A DNA stretch of 64,000 nucleotides, taken from assembly GCA_014621425.1 (NCBI GenBank), contig JAANBB010000057.1, positions 1 through 64,000 of the forward strand. Direction: 5' to 3'. The DNA comes from Cylindrodendrum hubeiense (taxonomy: Eukaryota; Ascomycota; Sordariomycetes; Hypocreales; Nectriaceae). The notes beneath the pieces were generated by a model. It did not search any database. It worked only from the letters and a program-made list of their open reading frames with translations, and had not been told where the DNA came from. Made by a program: the position numbers and the translations under genes. Shown in pieces: positions 1 through 9,595 of the stretch; position 1 is the stretch's first letter; the number at the start of each line of letters is the position of its first letter.

Positions 1-123
1 GGAGGGTCGCGAGCGCGGTTCTGGGGCGGCCGGTGGGGGAATGAGGGATGCGCACCAATCTGAGGCTTCGGTGGCCGACTGCGCCGATGATGATGTCGGT
101 GTGCTGTTGGTGGGGGTGACCAT
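1..123 (-). CDS. possible 5' end of a gene cut by the window edge
   Basis: On the minus strand an ATG at 123 opens a frame that stays open to the window edge (41 codons). The translated stretch is rich in Ser, Thr, Pro and Ala and shows no recognisable domain. It would be divergent from the aldo-keto reductase that starts at 321, leaving a shared promoter of about 200 bp. With so few codons this could be chance; only sequence to the left of the window can decide. I assign no function. Confidence 0.3.
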   Translation of the reverse strand, partial: MVTPTNSTPTSSSAQSATEASDWCASLIPPPAAPEPRSRPS

Positions 124-320
124 GTTCAGCCTACGGGGAAGCGGGGGATGGGTTTTCTTGAGAAAGTAGAAATACGAGGGTGAGGGATGGGAATTCTGTA
201 TTTCTATCTGTTCTGTCTTCCTCTCTATTCTACTCTGATCATAACTGGAACCTTGTAAGCCAGCTGTCGCATCCTCCCACCACACATCTACCTCCCAGTG
301 TCACCGCACAAGACAGCATC

Positions 321-1360
321 ATGGCTTCTCCCAACCAGACCAGGTACGAGCTCTCCCTCTCCATTCACAGGCCGCAACGAGCCAATGCTGACACTGCCAC
401 ATAGCCGCACCTTCACCCTCAACACGGGCGCCGAGATCCCCGCCGTGGGTCTTGGAACGTGGCAGTCCGCCCCCGAGGAGGTCTCCAAGGCTGTTGAGGC
501 CGCCCTTCGTGCCGGATACCCTCACGTCGATACCGCTTTCGCGTATGGCAACGAGAAGGATGTCGGCAAGGGCATCAAGGACTCTGGCGTTCCCCGCGAG
601 AAGATCTGGTTGACCACCAAGCTCGACAACCCCTGGCACAAGCGCGTGCCTGAGGCTATCGACCTCAGTCTCGAGAACCTCGGCACCGACTATGTTGACC
701 TGTACCTCATGCACTGGCCCAGCTCGACTGACCCCGATGACCTCACCAAGCACTATGAGGACTGGAACTTCATCAAGACCTGGCACGAGCTGCAGAAGCT
801 TGTCGGCACCGGCAAGGTTCGCAACATTGGAGTCTCCAACTTCGGAATTACCCACCTCGAGGAGCTTCTCAGCCACCCCGACACCACGGTAAGTAACCCA
901 CAAGCAATCCCCAGTGCTCAGGTCGGGCCTAGTGGAAATTCCTTGACTGACTTGATTCCACCAGATCGTCCCTGCGGTCAACCAGATTGAGCTGCACCCC
1001 TGCAGACCCTCTCCCAAGCTTGTCGCGTACAACACCTCCAAGGGTATTCACAGCACCGGCTACTCATGCCTCGGCTCCACCGACTCTCCTCTGTACAAGA
1101 ACGAGACCCTTCTCAAGATTGCCGAGGCCAAGGGCAAGTCCCCTCAGCAGGTGCTGCTGATGTGGGGTCTGCAGAAGGGCTGGAGTGTCATCCCCAAGAG
1201 TGTCACTCCCGCTCGTATCGAGGCCAACCGACAGCTGGACGGCTGGGAGCTGACCGAGGAGGAGGTTACCGGTCTGGATAACATCAAGGATCGATTCAAG
1301 GTGTGCGACGGCACATTCTTGCCTACCGGCGTCGAGGTCTTCTTCGGCGACGATGAGTAA
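321..1360 (+). CDS. aldo-keto reductase (glycerol dehydrogenase/aldose reductase-like)
   Basis: Three exons: 321-343, 405-888 and 965-1360, giving 300 aa; both introns are GT-AG and preserve frame. The protein is an NADPH-dependent aldo-keto reductase of the yeast Gcy1/Ypr1 and fungal glycerol-dehydrogenase kind, expected to reduce aldehydes or keto-sugars in the cytosol. The catalytic tetrad is visible as Asp50 and Tyr55 (HVDTAFAYGNE), Lys80 (LTTKLD) and His111 (LMHWP). The NQIELHP motif and the C-terminal cofactor motif IPKSVTPARIEAN are intact. The short first exon supplies MASPNQT, so the ATG at 321 is the sensible start. The exact substrate cannot be read from the sequence. The family call is firm. 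Confidence 0.93.
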
Positions 1361-1534
1361 CTGCTTCCATAGAAGGCAAGGAGTTGGGGTATAAATACTT
1401 AAAGTAAAATGCTAGACAGCCACATTGCAGGTGTCTGAGCATAAAATAAATATTAAAAGGCAAACTGTCCTCGATTGTGTAGAGTCGGCAGTGATATTAT
1501 TGGCGAGTGAGCATTGAGGTTTAGCGACGCGCTG

Positions 1535-2131
1535 TTATAGCTTGGCCTTGAGCTCAGGTTCGTCCTCTTCCTCTTCTTTCAACACGACGGCGACGCTCTG
1601 CCGTACATCTTCTGCGATGTGCACCGCCTCATCGTCGTCTAATTCCTCGCGCCTACCACGCCCAAACATTGTAAAGCTCTCGCTGTAGCGACCACTCGCC
1701 CTTATCTCCGGCCGGGGGATGATGTGAAAGTGCATGTGCGGGACGACCTGCGCGGCGGCGGCGCCATTGTTCTGGACAACGTTCCAGTCCTCGATTCCGG
1801 TTGCCCTCGTCATGGCCTTGGAGAGTATGCGTAGGTAGCGGCCCAGGTGTGCGGCCTCGTCGGAAGTTACATCGGTGAGCTTCTCGCGATGCTCGCGGGG
1901 GCAAAGCAGCAGGTGGCCGTGGCTCAGGGGGAGGATGTCGAGGAAGGCGACGAGGTCAGGGGTCGAGAGGACGACATATGCCGTGGGAGATAGCAACCCG
2001 GGATCGATGGCAGACGACGATTGCTCCGGGGGATCGTGAGGGTCGTAAGGCTTGTAGACATCGGCGATGGCGCAGAACGGACAGGAGCAGGGCGGAGGAG
2101 AGCGCGAGGCGTCGAACATGTTGGCGGCCAT
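1535..2131 (-). CDS. HIT-family nucleotide hydrolase (Hint/Hnt1-like)
   Basis: Single exon, 198 aa. The histidine-triad signature HMHFHIIP (HxHxHxxP) lies near residues 150-160, and an N-terminal CPFC pair (about 16-19) is the zinc-binding CxxC seen in many HIT proteins. Such enzymes act on nucleotide-phosphoramidate, AMP-lysine or dinucleotide-type substrates. The C-terminal tail is strongly acidic (a run of Glu and Asp). The frame stays open upstream to about 2473, but the only ATG in that stretch is at 2131 (MAANMF), so I take 2131 as the start and the rest as 5' UTR. A mitochondrial leader would need a non-ATG start and is not supported. The substrate is not determined. Confidence 0.88.
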   Translation of the reverse strand: MAANMFDASRSPPPCSCPFCAIADVYKPYDPHDPPEQSSSAIDPGLLSPTAYVVLSTPDLVAFLDILPLSHGHLLLCPREHREKLTDVTSDEAAHLGRYLRILSKAMTRATGIEDWNVVQNNGAAAAQVVPHMHFHIIPRPEIRASGRYSESFTMFGRGRREELDDDEAVHIAEDVRQSVAVVLKEEEEDEPELKAKL

Positions 2132-3373
2132 GGCAAGAGGGAACAGGAGAGGATGAAGGGATGAGATGGAAGAGGAGTGGGAGAAGGGGGGAGGGATGAG
2201 GAGACTGGGGGTCTGGAGCCTGACTGAAGCAAAAGCCGGCGTTGACGATGACGAGTTGAGAAATTTCTTTGGAGTTGAGTCCAGACCTCGGCGTCGGGCT
2301 TGTAATAGCGATTCGGTATTGCGATATGGGGAGGTGCAGCACAAGCGGGCCGTGGCTGCAGCGGAGACCGAGGTTCCATGCACGCGCCTGGCTGCAAGAG
2401 GAAAGATTCCCCCAAATGCGCCCCAACGCGCCGGATATCGCTGGACGTGCGCCCTACGCAGTGGAGGTCTCACTGTAAATGGGGCCTCGTCTAGTGGTCA
2501 GCCAGCGCAGAGCTGCCCTCCAGCGACCAATCCCGGTGTGGGGTAATTTGCGATAGCGGGATGGCTGTCGTGCCGTCCCAGCTCCCCAGCAGCCGGGTTT
2601 TGTTTCGTCGCAGCGAATGGCACCCGGTGAGAGAGATAATCTTCGCTGTTGCGGGCTCGAGAGCGGTTGCCCAGCATGCATACGATATAAACACATGCTG
2701 GGGGATCTGCCCCCATCCGTCAATGGTTGACTCGATTTTGGGTTACACTACCAGCTCTGACGTACGCGATGTAACCAGGTCGCCTAGCTACTGGGCACCG
2801 CTACTAGGCACCTAGAGGTTCTGCAGCATAAGCACCTCCTCGCAGGCTCGCAGTGTGGCCGGCATCCCTGACGATGCTCATAACCCCAACCCCGTGGCCG
2901 GAACCAGGGTAGCTGATGAGGTGAGCATGCGGCCGGGGAGGTACTCCGTAAGCTCCAGCTACCTCGCTCCACAAGCTCATGAGCTTTGAGCTGCCGGTAC
3001 CCTGCGAGCAATTGTTCTATCAGCAGCCTAATGGGGGATGTTGAATCCGTTCAGCGGGCCAATCGACCAAGAGGCAGCCAACCGCGTTGCTATTTACATC
3101 GTCACCGGCCATTGCTCACCATGGCAAATCTCATTTGCTCCTCTGCTCCCGCCACTTCCACCTACATAAGCTTCGTTTTAGGGCGTCTATCCGAAGGATC
3201 CCAATATGGCTCACCACCCTTGTCCTGCCACGACCCCCTAGTCCAGCGAGGCCTCTCACCACCCATGGTTCCTAAGCTAAAGACGCCTCGCGTTGCCTTT
3301 CGTTGAAGCCCTAGGAACCCTTTCCTGTTCTCCGCTCTTGACTCCAACCTCATCCAACCGTTAGAGCCAAGCG
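2132..3373. other. intergenic, divergent promoter region
   Basis: About 1.2 kb lies between the divergent HIT-family gene and the HD/kinase-like gene. I see only short unsupported frames, no repeat and no RNA gene. A stretch near 2485-2540 faintly resembles a tRNA D-arm but lacks the T-arm and an anticodon stem. Confidence 0.6.
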
Positions 3374-4794
3374 ATGGTCCAGCTCACGTTTCCGTTGCCA
3401 TTTTTCGAGGCCATTGAGAGTCTCAGGGCTCTCAAGAACTCAACATGGGCACTGCATTCTAGCCCAGATTCCGAAAGCCTCTATGAGCAGATGTACCAGA
3501 TGGCACTGGTCTGCCTAGCGCATCCCGATGTGAGAGCCTAAGCAACGCGGATTGATTGGTCAATGCTCATAGATACAACAGCTCAGCGGCGAAGATGAGG
3601 CAAATGCCATTATGATGTGCATGGTTCACGACGTGGGGCATATCGCCTCTGGCGAGGTGACGCTCGTTGATGATGAGAGATACCCAAGTAAGTCCAGCCA
3701 ACTTGTCCAGTGCAGCGCGCTCTGCCATCTAACGTAGGGTAGCTAATATAGGGCAGAGGGCACTGTCGAGGAAGAAATCGGGCTCAAGCATCTCACATAC
3801 CTCCTCAAGGAGAGCAGCCCAGCCTTGGCAGAGAGACTCCCAGACGCCCTGCTCGAGTATCAGATCTGCGAAACCCGTGTTGCGAAGCTAGTTCATCAGG
3901 TTGACAAATTCGAATCACTGCATCAGGCCGTTATCCGACGGAAGAACGGCCTTAGAGTCCGCGGAAAAGATGACCTTGATACCATGCGGGAGAGCATTAC
4001 AGACCCTTGGTTGGCTAAACAGGCGGACGACATTACTGCAGAGGACTGGGATGCTCTCGACGAGACGGCTGGTTCAAGGGCGCCCATTATCTTCGTGATT
4101 GGTTAATCGCAAATGCTGCCTTTATTAGGGACTGTTGGTTAACTTGTGTTAGGTGGACCGGGTTTGGGCGAGCACACGCATTGCGATCGCATCGCTGAAG
4201 AATTCAACCTCGAGCACGTTTCTGTCGACGACACATTCCGAGAAGAACAGAACCGGCCAGGATCGATATTTGGCCGGTTCATCAAGGAGTCAATCGATAA
4301 CTTCGCAAACATTCCTCCGTCGCTGGCCATCATGTTGCTCAAGAGCAAGGTCAAAGGGATCCAGTCCACGGGGCGGGGTGTTCTGATTAGCGGATTTCCA
4401 CAGTGTGTCGGCCAGGTTGTCGTTTTTGAGAACGAGGTATTTGACTTGACCAGGCCTTGCTAGAGTCCGACCTAACGCAACAGATCTCGAATGTTTATTC
4501 AACAATCTGTCTTGAACATCCAGTCGAGAAGATGATGGCGCGAGCGAGGATAGATGAAGAGCCATTGCAACAGGGAGATGATGGCAACACCAGAGAGGGA
4601 AAGAATATGGAGTTGTCTGAGAGCACAAGGCAAGCGGTGGTAGACCATATTTCGAAGAACTTCTTCCAAAAGGTAACCATGAACCGAGAAAACTAGAGAG
4701 ATGGATACTAATGGTTCTTTAGGTCGATGCGACTGGATCGAATGATGAAGTGTATGCCGCGATTCGGGACATTGTGAAAAAGATAACAGAGTAA
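3374..4794 (+). CDS. HD-domain (HDDC2/YfbR-like) protein fused to a degenerate adenylate/UMP kinase-like domain
   Basis: Six exons: 3374-3529, 3582-3687, 3757-4101, 4153-4436, 4484-4672 and 4723-4794, giving 383 aa. Residues about 25-200 resemble HDDC2/YfbR-type 5'-deoxynucleotidases: EQMYQMALV corresponds to the usual SDHMYRMA segment, MVHD is the HD doublet, and QVDKFE carries the last metal Asp. In EQMYQM the first metal-binding His appears as Gln. Residues about 205-383 resemble a nucleoside-monophosphate kinase: VIGGPGLGEHTHC sits where the P-loop GxPGSGKGTQC is expected, and LISGFPQ matches the GFPR motif. Here the P-loop Lys is Glu and the motif Arg is Gln, so ATP binding and kinase activity are doubtful. 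The frame joins smoothly across the domain border. Function unknown; a nucleotide-sensing pseudoenzyme is an inference. Confidence 0.75.
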
Positions 4795-5275
4795 TAAGAA
4801 GGGGTATTATGCAGATGCATCGAACACTAGGAGGAAATTCCGTTGAATGAAGGCTTTCATGGTAATATGAATCGGTAAATGGCGCCGAGGTGCGACGGAA
4901 ACACATACAGTTGGTTGGAGCTGTGTGCGAATGAAGGCCAAGGCCAAGAGTTCAAGTGGGCATGGTACTGTACGTGGCCGAACCAGCTCAGCCATGAACA
5001 CTCGATTCGCCTGGGGTAGCCATTATCTGATGATGAGCAGTACGCCTTCCAGACCGACGCAGGGTGCTGCAATGTTCAGCTAACCCCAGCTTCCCAGAAT
5101 ATCACGGGGTTGGAGAGTTGACAGCCTCAACTAACTAATTTGGTGAGGTTTCGTGGCTGCTCTGGGTCTATACGAACTAAGACCGAATAAAATAAACTCG
5201 AGAGTAGATTAGTTTAATTCACTCGTCCTCACATTCTCTTGTCTATGCAGTAGCAAAACTAAAGAACACGCCCAG
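4795..5275. other. intergenic
   Basis: About 480 bp with no credible gene. It contains a 24-bp stretch at 5045-5068 that recurs at 6042-6065, each copy roughly 230-260 bp upstream of one of the two tandem cysteine-rich genes. Confidence 0.6.
5045..5068. repeat. 24-bp near-identical repeat, copy 1
   Basis: CCTTCCAGACCGACG followed by CAGGGTGCT; copy 2 at 6042-6065 differs at two bases (22 of 24 identical). The flanks on either side do not align. Each copy stands at a similar distance upstream of a paralogous cysteine-rich gene, so it may be a shared promoter element or a remnant of the duplication. Confidence 0.5.
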
Positions 5276-5650
5276 ATGCCTTCCCCTTCAATATGCGCTC
5301 TCCCTGTTACCGCTCATCCACGGAGGACTCCAGATGGGGTTAGCTCAGCATCTACATTCGCCTACACCGGCATCGACGGGAGCTTTGGCGCCGCGGCCGA
5401 AGGGAACCAACTCTGCGATGCCCACTACTACTCCGATTACAGCGGCGCGTCGATTAGCGACGCTCCGGATATCACCAAGCTCGAGTGTGCTCCGCGTTGT
5501 GCCTCCATAAGTGGCTGTATAATGATGGCGGGCGGCGGCCCCGTCTTTTGCGTATTGTATCAGAGAACCTACGAAGAGGCGCAGTTGCGGCCGTTGGCCT
5601 CGGCCGATGTGTTACTGCTGTCAGATATGAGTTGCTTGCCTGCACCTTAA
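5276..5650 (+). CDS. small cysteine-rich protein, paralog of the 6303 gene, no clear signal peptide
   Basis: Single open frame of 124 aa. Its C-terminal two thirds share a spaced pattern with the protein starting at 6303: an LCD segment, an EC-x3-C pair, further single Cys residues, then YxxTxEEA or WxxTxEEA, and a closing LSDxxC. This suggests tandem paralogs with a common disulfide-bonded fold. Unlike its neighbour, this copy lacks a convincing hydrophobic leader: the N-terminus is rich in Pro, Ser and Thr, and no upstream ATG exon encoding a signal peptide was found. It may be a decayed copy, use an unrecognised upstream exon, or act inside the cell. No known domain is certain; a PAN/apple-like fold is only a guess. 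Confidence 0.5.
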   Translation: MPSPSICALPVTAHPRRTPDGVSSASTFAYTGIDGSFGAAAEGNQLCDAHYYSDYSGASISDAPDITKLECAPRCASISGCIMMAGGGPVFCVLYQRTYEEAQLRPLASADVLLLSDMSCLPAP

Positions 5651-6302
5651 ATGGTGGTAATGCCTCTAGGCAGCAGAGTCGATGTAGACGGGACTCTTCT
5701 TGTACAACCCTGGATGGGGGGTTGACATGTGTTCGCCATACTCCGTTCACGCCACAAAGTTAACATGAGTGCATATCTGACATCGTGCGACAAGAGACAG
5801 GGTACTGAGGTTCTAAGCAAAATAGATAAAGAAACGCTGCTGGTCATCTCCGAACGATTAGTGGTAGGGCTGAGCATCATTGTAATCTCCGGCATACTGA
5901 TTCTACTCTGAGTTTACGCTGAGGATAAGTACGTCGTGCGTCGTACTTAATGAAGCGCGTCTGAAGACGTGTTGTAGCTCAACTTGATTTCACTAGTCAG
6001 GGGCAGCCGGTGCCGAATCAGCCGGCACTGGGAGATAGGGCCCTTCCAGACCGACGTAGGGCGCTTTAGCGCAGCAGCCTCCACAACGGCCGACTTTACC
6101 AAAACGTGATGGCGTTCCAATAGTTTCAACAATCTTATCTAGCTGGGTGTTCTAACCACTGGCTTATTGTTCGCTTGGAGGCATTGTTGACAATTGCAAA
6201 GTATTAAAGGGGCCGGAGCACGCCTTTACGTCTGGTGCTTCCCTGTTGTTCTCTACTGTATTCTAAGTTACGCTTGTTTCCCGGAACAGACATCAATCCA
6301 CA
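5651..6302. other. intergenic between tandem paralogs
   Basis: About 650 bp with no supported gene. A 60-codon frame at 5729-5911 begins at GTG and has a hydrophobic tail, but nothing supports it. The second copy of the 24-bp repeat lies at 6042-6065. Confidence 0.5.
6042..6065. repeat. 24-bp near-identical repeat, copy 2
   Basis: Matches 5045-5068 at 22 of 24 positions and sits 261 bp upstream of the ATG at 6303; copy 1 is 231 bp upstream of the ATG at 5276. Confidence 0.5.
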
Positions 6303-6740
6303 ATGGCTTTCATCAACCCCCGCACTCTTCTCGCCGCCGTGCTGCTCGTCGCATCTAGCGTCAACGTCAGCGCTGGCATCTGCAAACCCACCGTCGACCC
6401 CTCCACATTCACACACACCTGCTCTGAAGGCCGTCGGTCCCGGGCTGAGAAGAGGCTGGTTAGAGGAGACCAACCGCTCTGCGACGAGCCCAACCGCCTG
6501 ACGAACCTGTCCTACCAACTCGGCCACCAGCAGGGCCTCACCTGGGAGGAGTGCGCCACATGGTGCTACGAGACGGATATGTGCACCGCGATCACGTCCG
6601 ACATTAACGACAACTGTGCTATCTGGCGCGGAACCCATGAAGAGGCGGGAATTGCGTCCCAGACCCGTTATGAAGAGTACCTATCGGACATCACCTGCTT
6701 CACCTGTTGGTCGATTGTGGAGGAGGAGGAGCGCAGATAG
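6303..6740 (+). CDS. small secreted cysteine-rich protein (effector-like candidate)
   Basis: Single exon, 145 aa. The N-terminus is a clear secretion signal: positive start, hydrophobic stretch LLAAVLLVASS, small residues at the predicted cleavage NVSAG near residue 24. The mature part has nine or so cysteines, including EECATWC, MCTA, NCAIW and SDITCFTC, and a charged KR site near residue 50. It shares the LCD / EC-x3-C / TxEEA / LSDxxC pattern with the protein at 5276. Small, Cys-rich secreted proteins of this kind are often effectors or cell-wall-associated factors in fungi, but no specific role can be assigned. Confidence 0.72.
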   Translation: MAFINPRTLLAAVLLVASSVNVSAGICKPTVDPSTFTHTCSEGRRSRAEKRLVRGDQPLCDEPNRLTNLSYQLGHQQGLTWEECATWCYETDMCTAITSDINDNCAIWRGTHEEAGIASQTRYEEYLSDITCFTCWSIVEEEERR

Positions 6741-7177
6741 GATGCTGCTGTGCAAATCATGTGGAGGGATTCTTCAAGTACAACCAGTTGTTGGAGATGC
6801 ATTGTTCACAGGGACGTTTCGATTCAACATAATATATTCTGAGCATGAGCTCGTTAATATCTTCCTATATTTAATCAACCCAGTCTCTCACCAAATGCAC
6901 AAGGACTGAAATGGCTCGAAGATTATTAAATATGATGTATGTAATAGTGGAAGGCATTGATGATTGATGAGCCTGACTTGGCATGTCAAGCTGCTCTATT
7001 GGTGTGTGCACCTTCACCTCGGCCCTCACCGCCTTCAGAATTCTGCCGGAAATATTTCCCCCCACCGCCATCCATGACCAAGCATTCTTTTCTCCCCCCG
7101 CCACCATCCACGACATCACCAGCCAACGCTCTTATCCTCGTCCTCCACGCCGTACCGAAACAATCCCGCAATCCATC
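6741..7177. other. intergenic, upstream of RPB12
   Basis: About 440 bp; AT-rich at first, then C-rich close to the RPB12 start, as in many fungal 5' leaders. No gene seen. Confidence 0.6.
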
Positions 7178-7471
7178 ATGCCTCGCGAAGAGTACCAGGT
7201 CCCCACCGGCGCGTCGGGCGCCCAGCGCGGCGCCACCCGCGACGCCCACGAGTCCCGCGCCCAGATGAGCTACCTCTGCGGCGACTGCGGCGGCAGCGTC
7301 ACCCTCGGCAAGGACGCCCTCGTCGCGTGCCCGCACTGCGCCGGCCGTGTGCTGTACAAGGAGCGCACGAAGCGGTGAGTCTGGTTGCTGCGTCTTCTCG
7401 GAGGCGCTTCCCGGGTGTAGAACGCATTACTGACGGGTCGTGATAGAATGGTCCAGTTCGAGGCGCGATAA
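7178..7471 (+). CDS. RPB12: RNA polymerase I/II/III shared subunit RPB12 (ABC10-alpha)
   Basis: Two exons, 7178-7374 and 7447-7471, 73 aa. The zinc ribbon is complete: CGDCG, then CPHC in the segment LVACPHCAGRV. The second exon is tiny and supplies the conserved family ending RMVQFEAR, which makes the splice assignment very secure. The subunit is shared by all three nuclear RNA polymerases. It converges on GPN1 to the right, whose product helps bring RNA polymerase II into the nucleus; that neighbourhood is functionally suggestive but may be chance. Confidence 0.95.
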
Positions 7472-7803
7472 GCGATAGGCAGCCGATAAAGGAATCATCG
7501 ACGGAGGAGTCGAGATCGAGGCCGACGTCCAGGTGGGATTTTTGTTTGGGGGTTTAGGGAGTTTCGGGGTCTGGGATACAGCATGGAAAGAGGCGAAAGA
7601 CAAAGAAACGTTATCAACGACAGTCGCAAGAGATATTCAGTCACAAGAGAATCCACACCGTCCGATTACTCTTTCTTTCTTGACAAAGTTGCCTTCGGTA
7701 TCTAAATTACAAAAAAGCCCAAACCATCCGTTCATCCACTCGTTGATGCAAATATTCCTTCGTGCCCCGGGAACGCCGCTTTTGCTGCCATGTGATAATG
7801 CCT
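7472..7803. other. convergent 3' intergenic
   Basis: About 330 bp between the 3' ends of RPB12 and GPN1. No gene or strong repeat. Confidence 0.6.
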
Positions 7804-9031
7804 TTATTTCTGCGAGTGAAGGAACTTTGCGAAACTCGCGTCCGCCATGATGGAGTCATCGTTGTCTCCCATGGCTGACTGGTACCTCGACTGGAGGCTC
7901 TCTTTCTGAGCTTCCTCGTCCGAGTCTTCATCGTCATCGTCGCTTACAACGTCGACGTCATCGTCATCCACCTTGGGCGCTGCCTGTGCACCAACTCCGA
8001 CCGACATACCCTTCATCATTTTGTCCAACTCTTTCTCTCGTGACTCCTTCTTCAACTTCTCACGCTCCCCTCTTCTCCTCTCAAGCTCGGGTTGGTAGTC
8101 TCGCAAAAACTCTTGCTTCTTCTCCTCCACGGCCTCGAAGAACTCGTCGACACCGGTGCCCAGACGTGAGCTCACGGCGACAACGCTGAGATGCGCGTAG
8201 AACTCCTCCAACATCAAACTCATTGAGTTGAGCAAGCTGCCCATGTATCCGCTGCCACCGTGACCACCGCCCTCCACACCGCCAGTCGCACCGGACTCCT
8301 CGTCTCGCTGCAGGGCCGCTTGGAAAGCCTCAAAGTCGGTCATCCACTCCTTTGCAAATGCGGCGTCCTTGACATCGGTCTTGTTGAAGACAAGGATCAT
8401 GGGAAGCTTGGTCTTATACAGGATGGAGCAGGCGTAGAGCATGTTGGACATGAAGGTTGACGTCGACGAGGTACGGGGGGTATCGATGATGTAGGCGATG
8501 ACAGTGGGGAAGGAGGACGCAAGAGACTCGAGCAAGATGGTACCGGAAGCCGACCACACGAAGACTTCAATCTGGCCGGGCGTATCCACCAAAATACGGT
8601 CGATGGGCGCACGGTCGGGCTTCTCGGGGTCGGGCTGGGCGCGCTTCTCGAGCAGGTTGATGATCTGGTCGACCTTTGTGGCGAAGAGGTTGAGCGACGT
8701 CAAGATGCCGCCGTTGGGGCCGAGGTTGTACTGCTTCATGACCTCCTCGTAGTTGACGGAATCTCGGATGTCGATGTTGGACTCGAAGGGGACGGAGAGG
8801 ACGGCCGGGTCGAGGTTGATGACGTACGGAGGAGCCTGCTTCTCGTGAAGATGGGCGTTGATTCGGCGCATAAAGGTAGTCTTGCCGGATCCTGCAAGCA
8901 ACGGGTTAGAATGGGGAGGGCTGGAGGCGGTGCGGAGGAAGCTTGCCTGCCATGCCGACGCAGACGATGGCGACGGGCGGCGACGAGGCATCGCCTGCGG
9001 CGGGTGCTTCGGCTGTGGAAGAGGAAGCCAT
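7804..9031 (-). CDS. NPA3: GPN-loop GTPase 1 (Npa3/XAB1), RNA polymerase II assembly and import factor
   Basis: Two exons on the minus strand: 9031-8947 and 8891-7804, 390 aa. The P-loop is GMAGSGKTT, the hallmark GPN motif is in LGPNGGIL, switch DTPGQIEVF and the guanine-specific NKTD are present. The C-terminus is acidic ([15 protein letters not shown]), typical of Npa3. The protein acts in the cytosol in assembly and nuclear import of RNA polymerase II. The only frame-consistent splice uses a GC donor: exon 1 ends in GGCAG and the intron (8946-8892) opens GCAAGC and closes TTGCAG, giving the intact P-loop. Thus this is a GC-AG intron. Length is normal for the family. Confidence 0.94.
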
Positions 9032-9595
9032 CGCGAATCTATGGCCTGCGCAGAGCAGCAAGGTAGATTATAGTTCGATTCAACAGGCCGGTGGCTGGTG
9101 AGGACGAGGGATCCTAGTGTGGCGTGCTGCTGGGAATGGATTGTTGAGTATGGAAATGTGCTGGAATTGGAGATCCAAAAATTTGGACAAGAGGTTCCAG
9201 TAATCGATGCCCCGCGCGGGGTCTTCCGCTGCAGTTAGTGGCCGCCCGGTCGTGCGTCAGTGATGGTTGGGATTGCTGCTTAATAAGCCCAGCAGCGCCC
9301 ATCATGTCTTCGGCGTAATAAGGAATTCCATCCCGACATTCAGGCTCGTACACAGTGTTTCCATTCGAAGATGAGGGTGTATTAGTTTTAAATTCGAGTC
9401 TGTTTGCTCCCGGAAGACAAAGCCAGCTTGCCGGGCCTGCTACAACCACGTATTTCCCTTACTCCCTGCTCGCGTCTATGCACCTCCACTTGTAAGCCGG
9501 TGCTTCTCAGTCCTCCAACCGTTCCACAGATCTACTCGATCCCGCCGCCATCCTGCCGTCCGCCGTCCGCCATCCCGCCGTCCGCCATTTTAGAC
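9032..9595. other. intergenic with a short GC-rich imperfect tandem repeat
   Basis: About 560 bp. At 9541-9588 the units CCGCCGTCC and CCGCCATCC recur several times in imperfect tandem, just beyond the stop codon of the ChAPs gene. No gene seen. Confidence 0.55.

Noticed and set aside
2132..2473. Upstream extension of the HIT protein as a mitochondrial leader
   Set aside because: The extension starts at GTG and contains no ATG before 2131, so the normal start is MAANMF.
2480..2545. tRNA-like segment (GTCTAGTGGTCAG)
   Set aside because: A D-arm-like run is present but the T-arm, acceptor stem and anticodon stem do not form.
5729..5911. 60-codon frame with a hydrophobic tail
   Set aside because: Begins at GTG, overlaps nothing conserved and has no other support.
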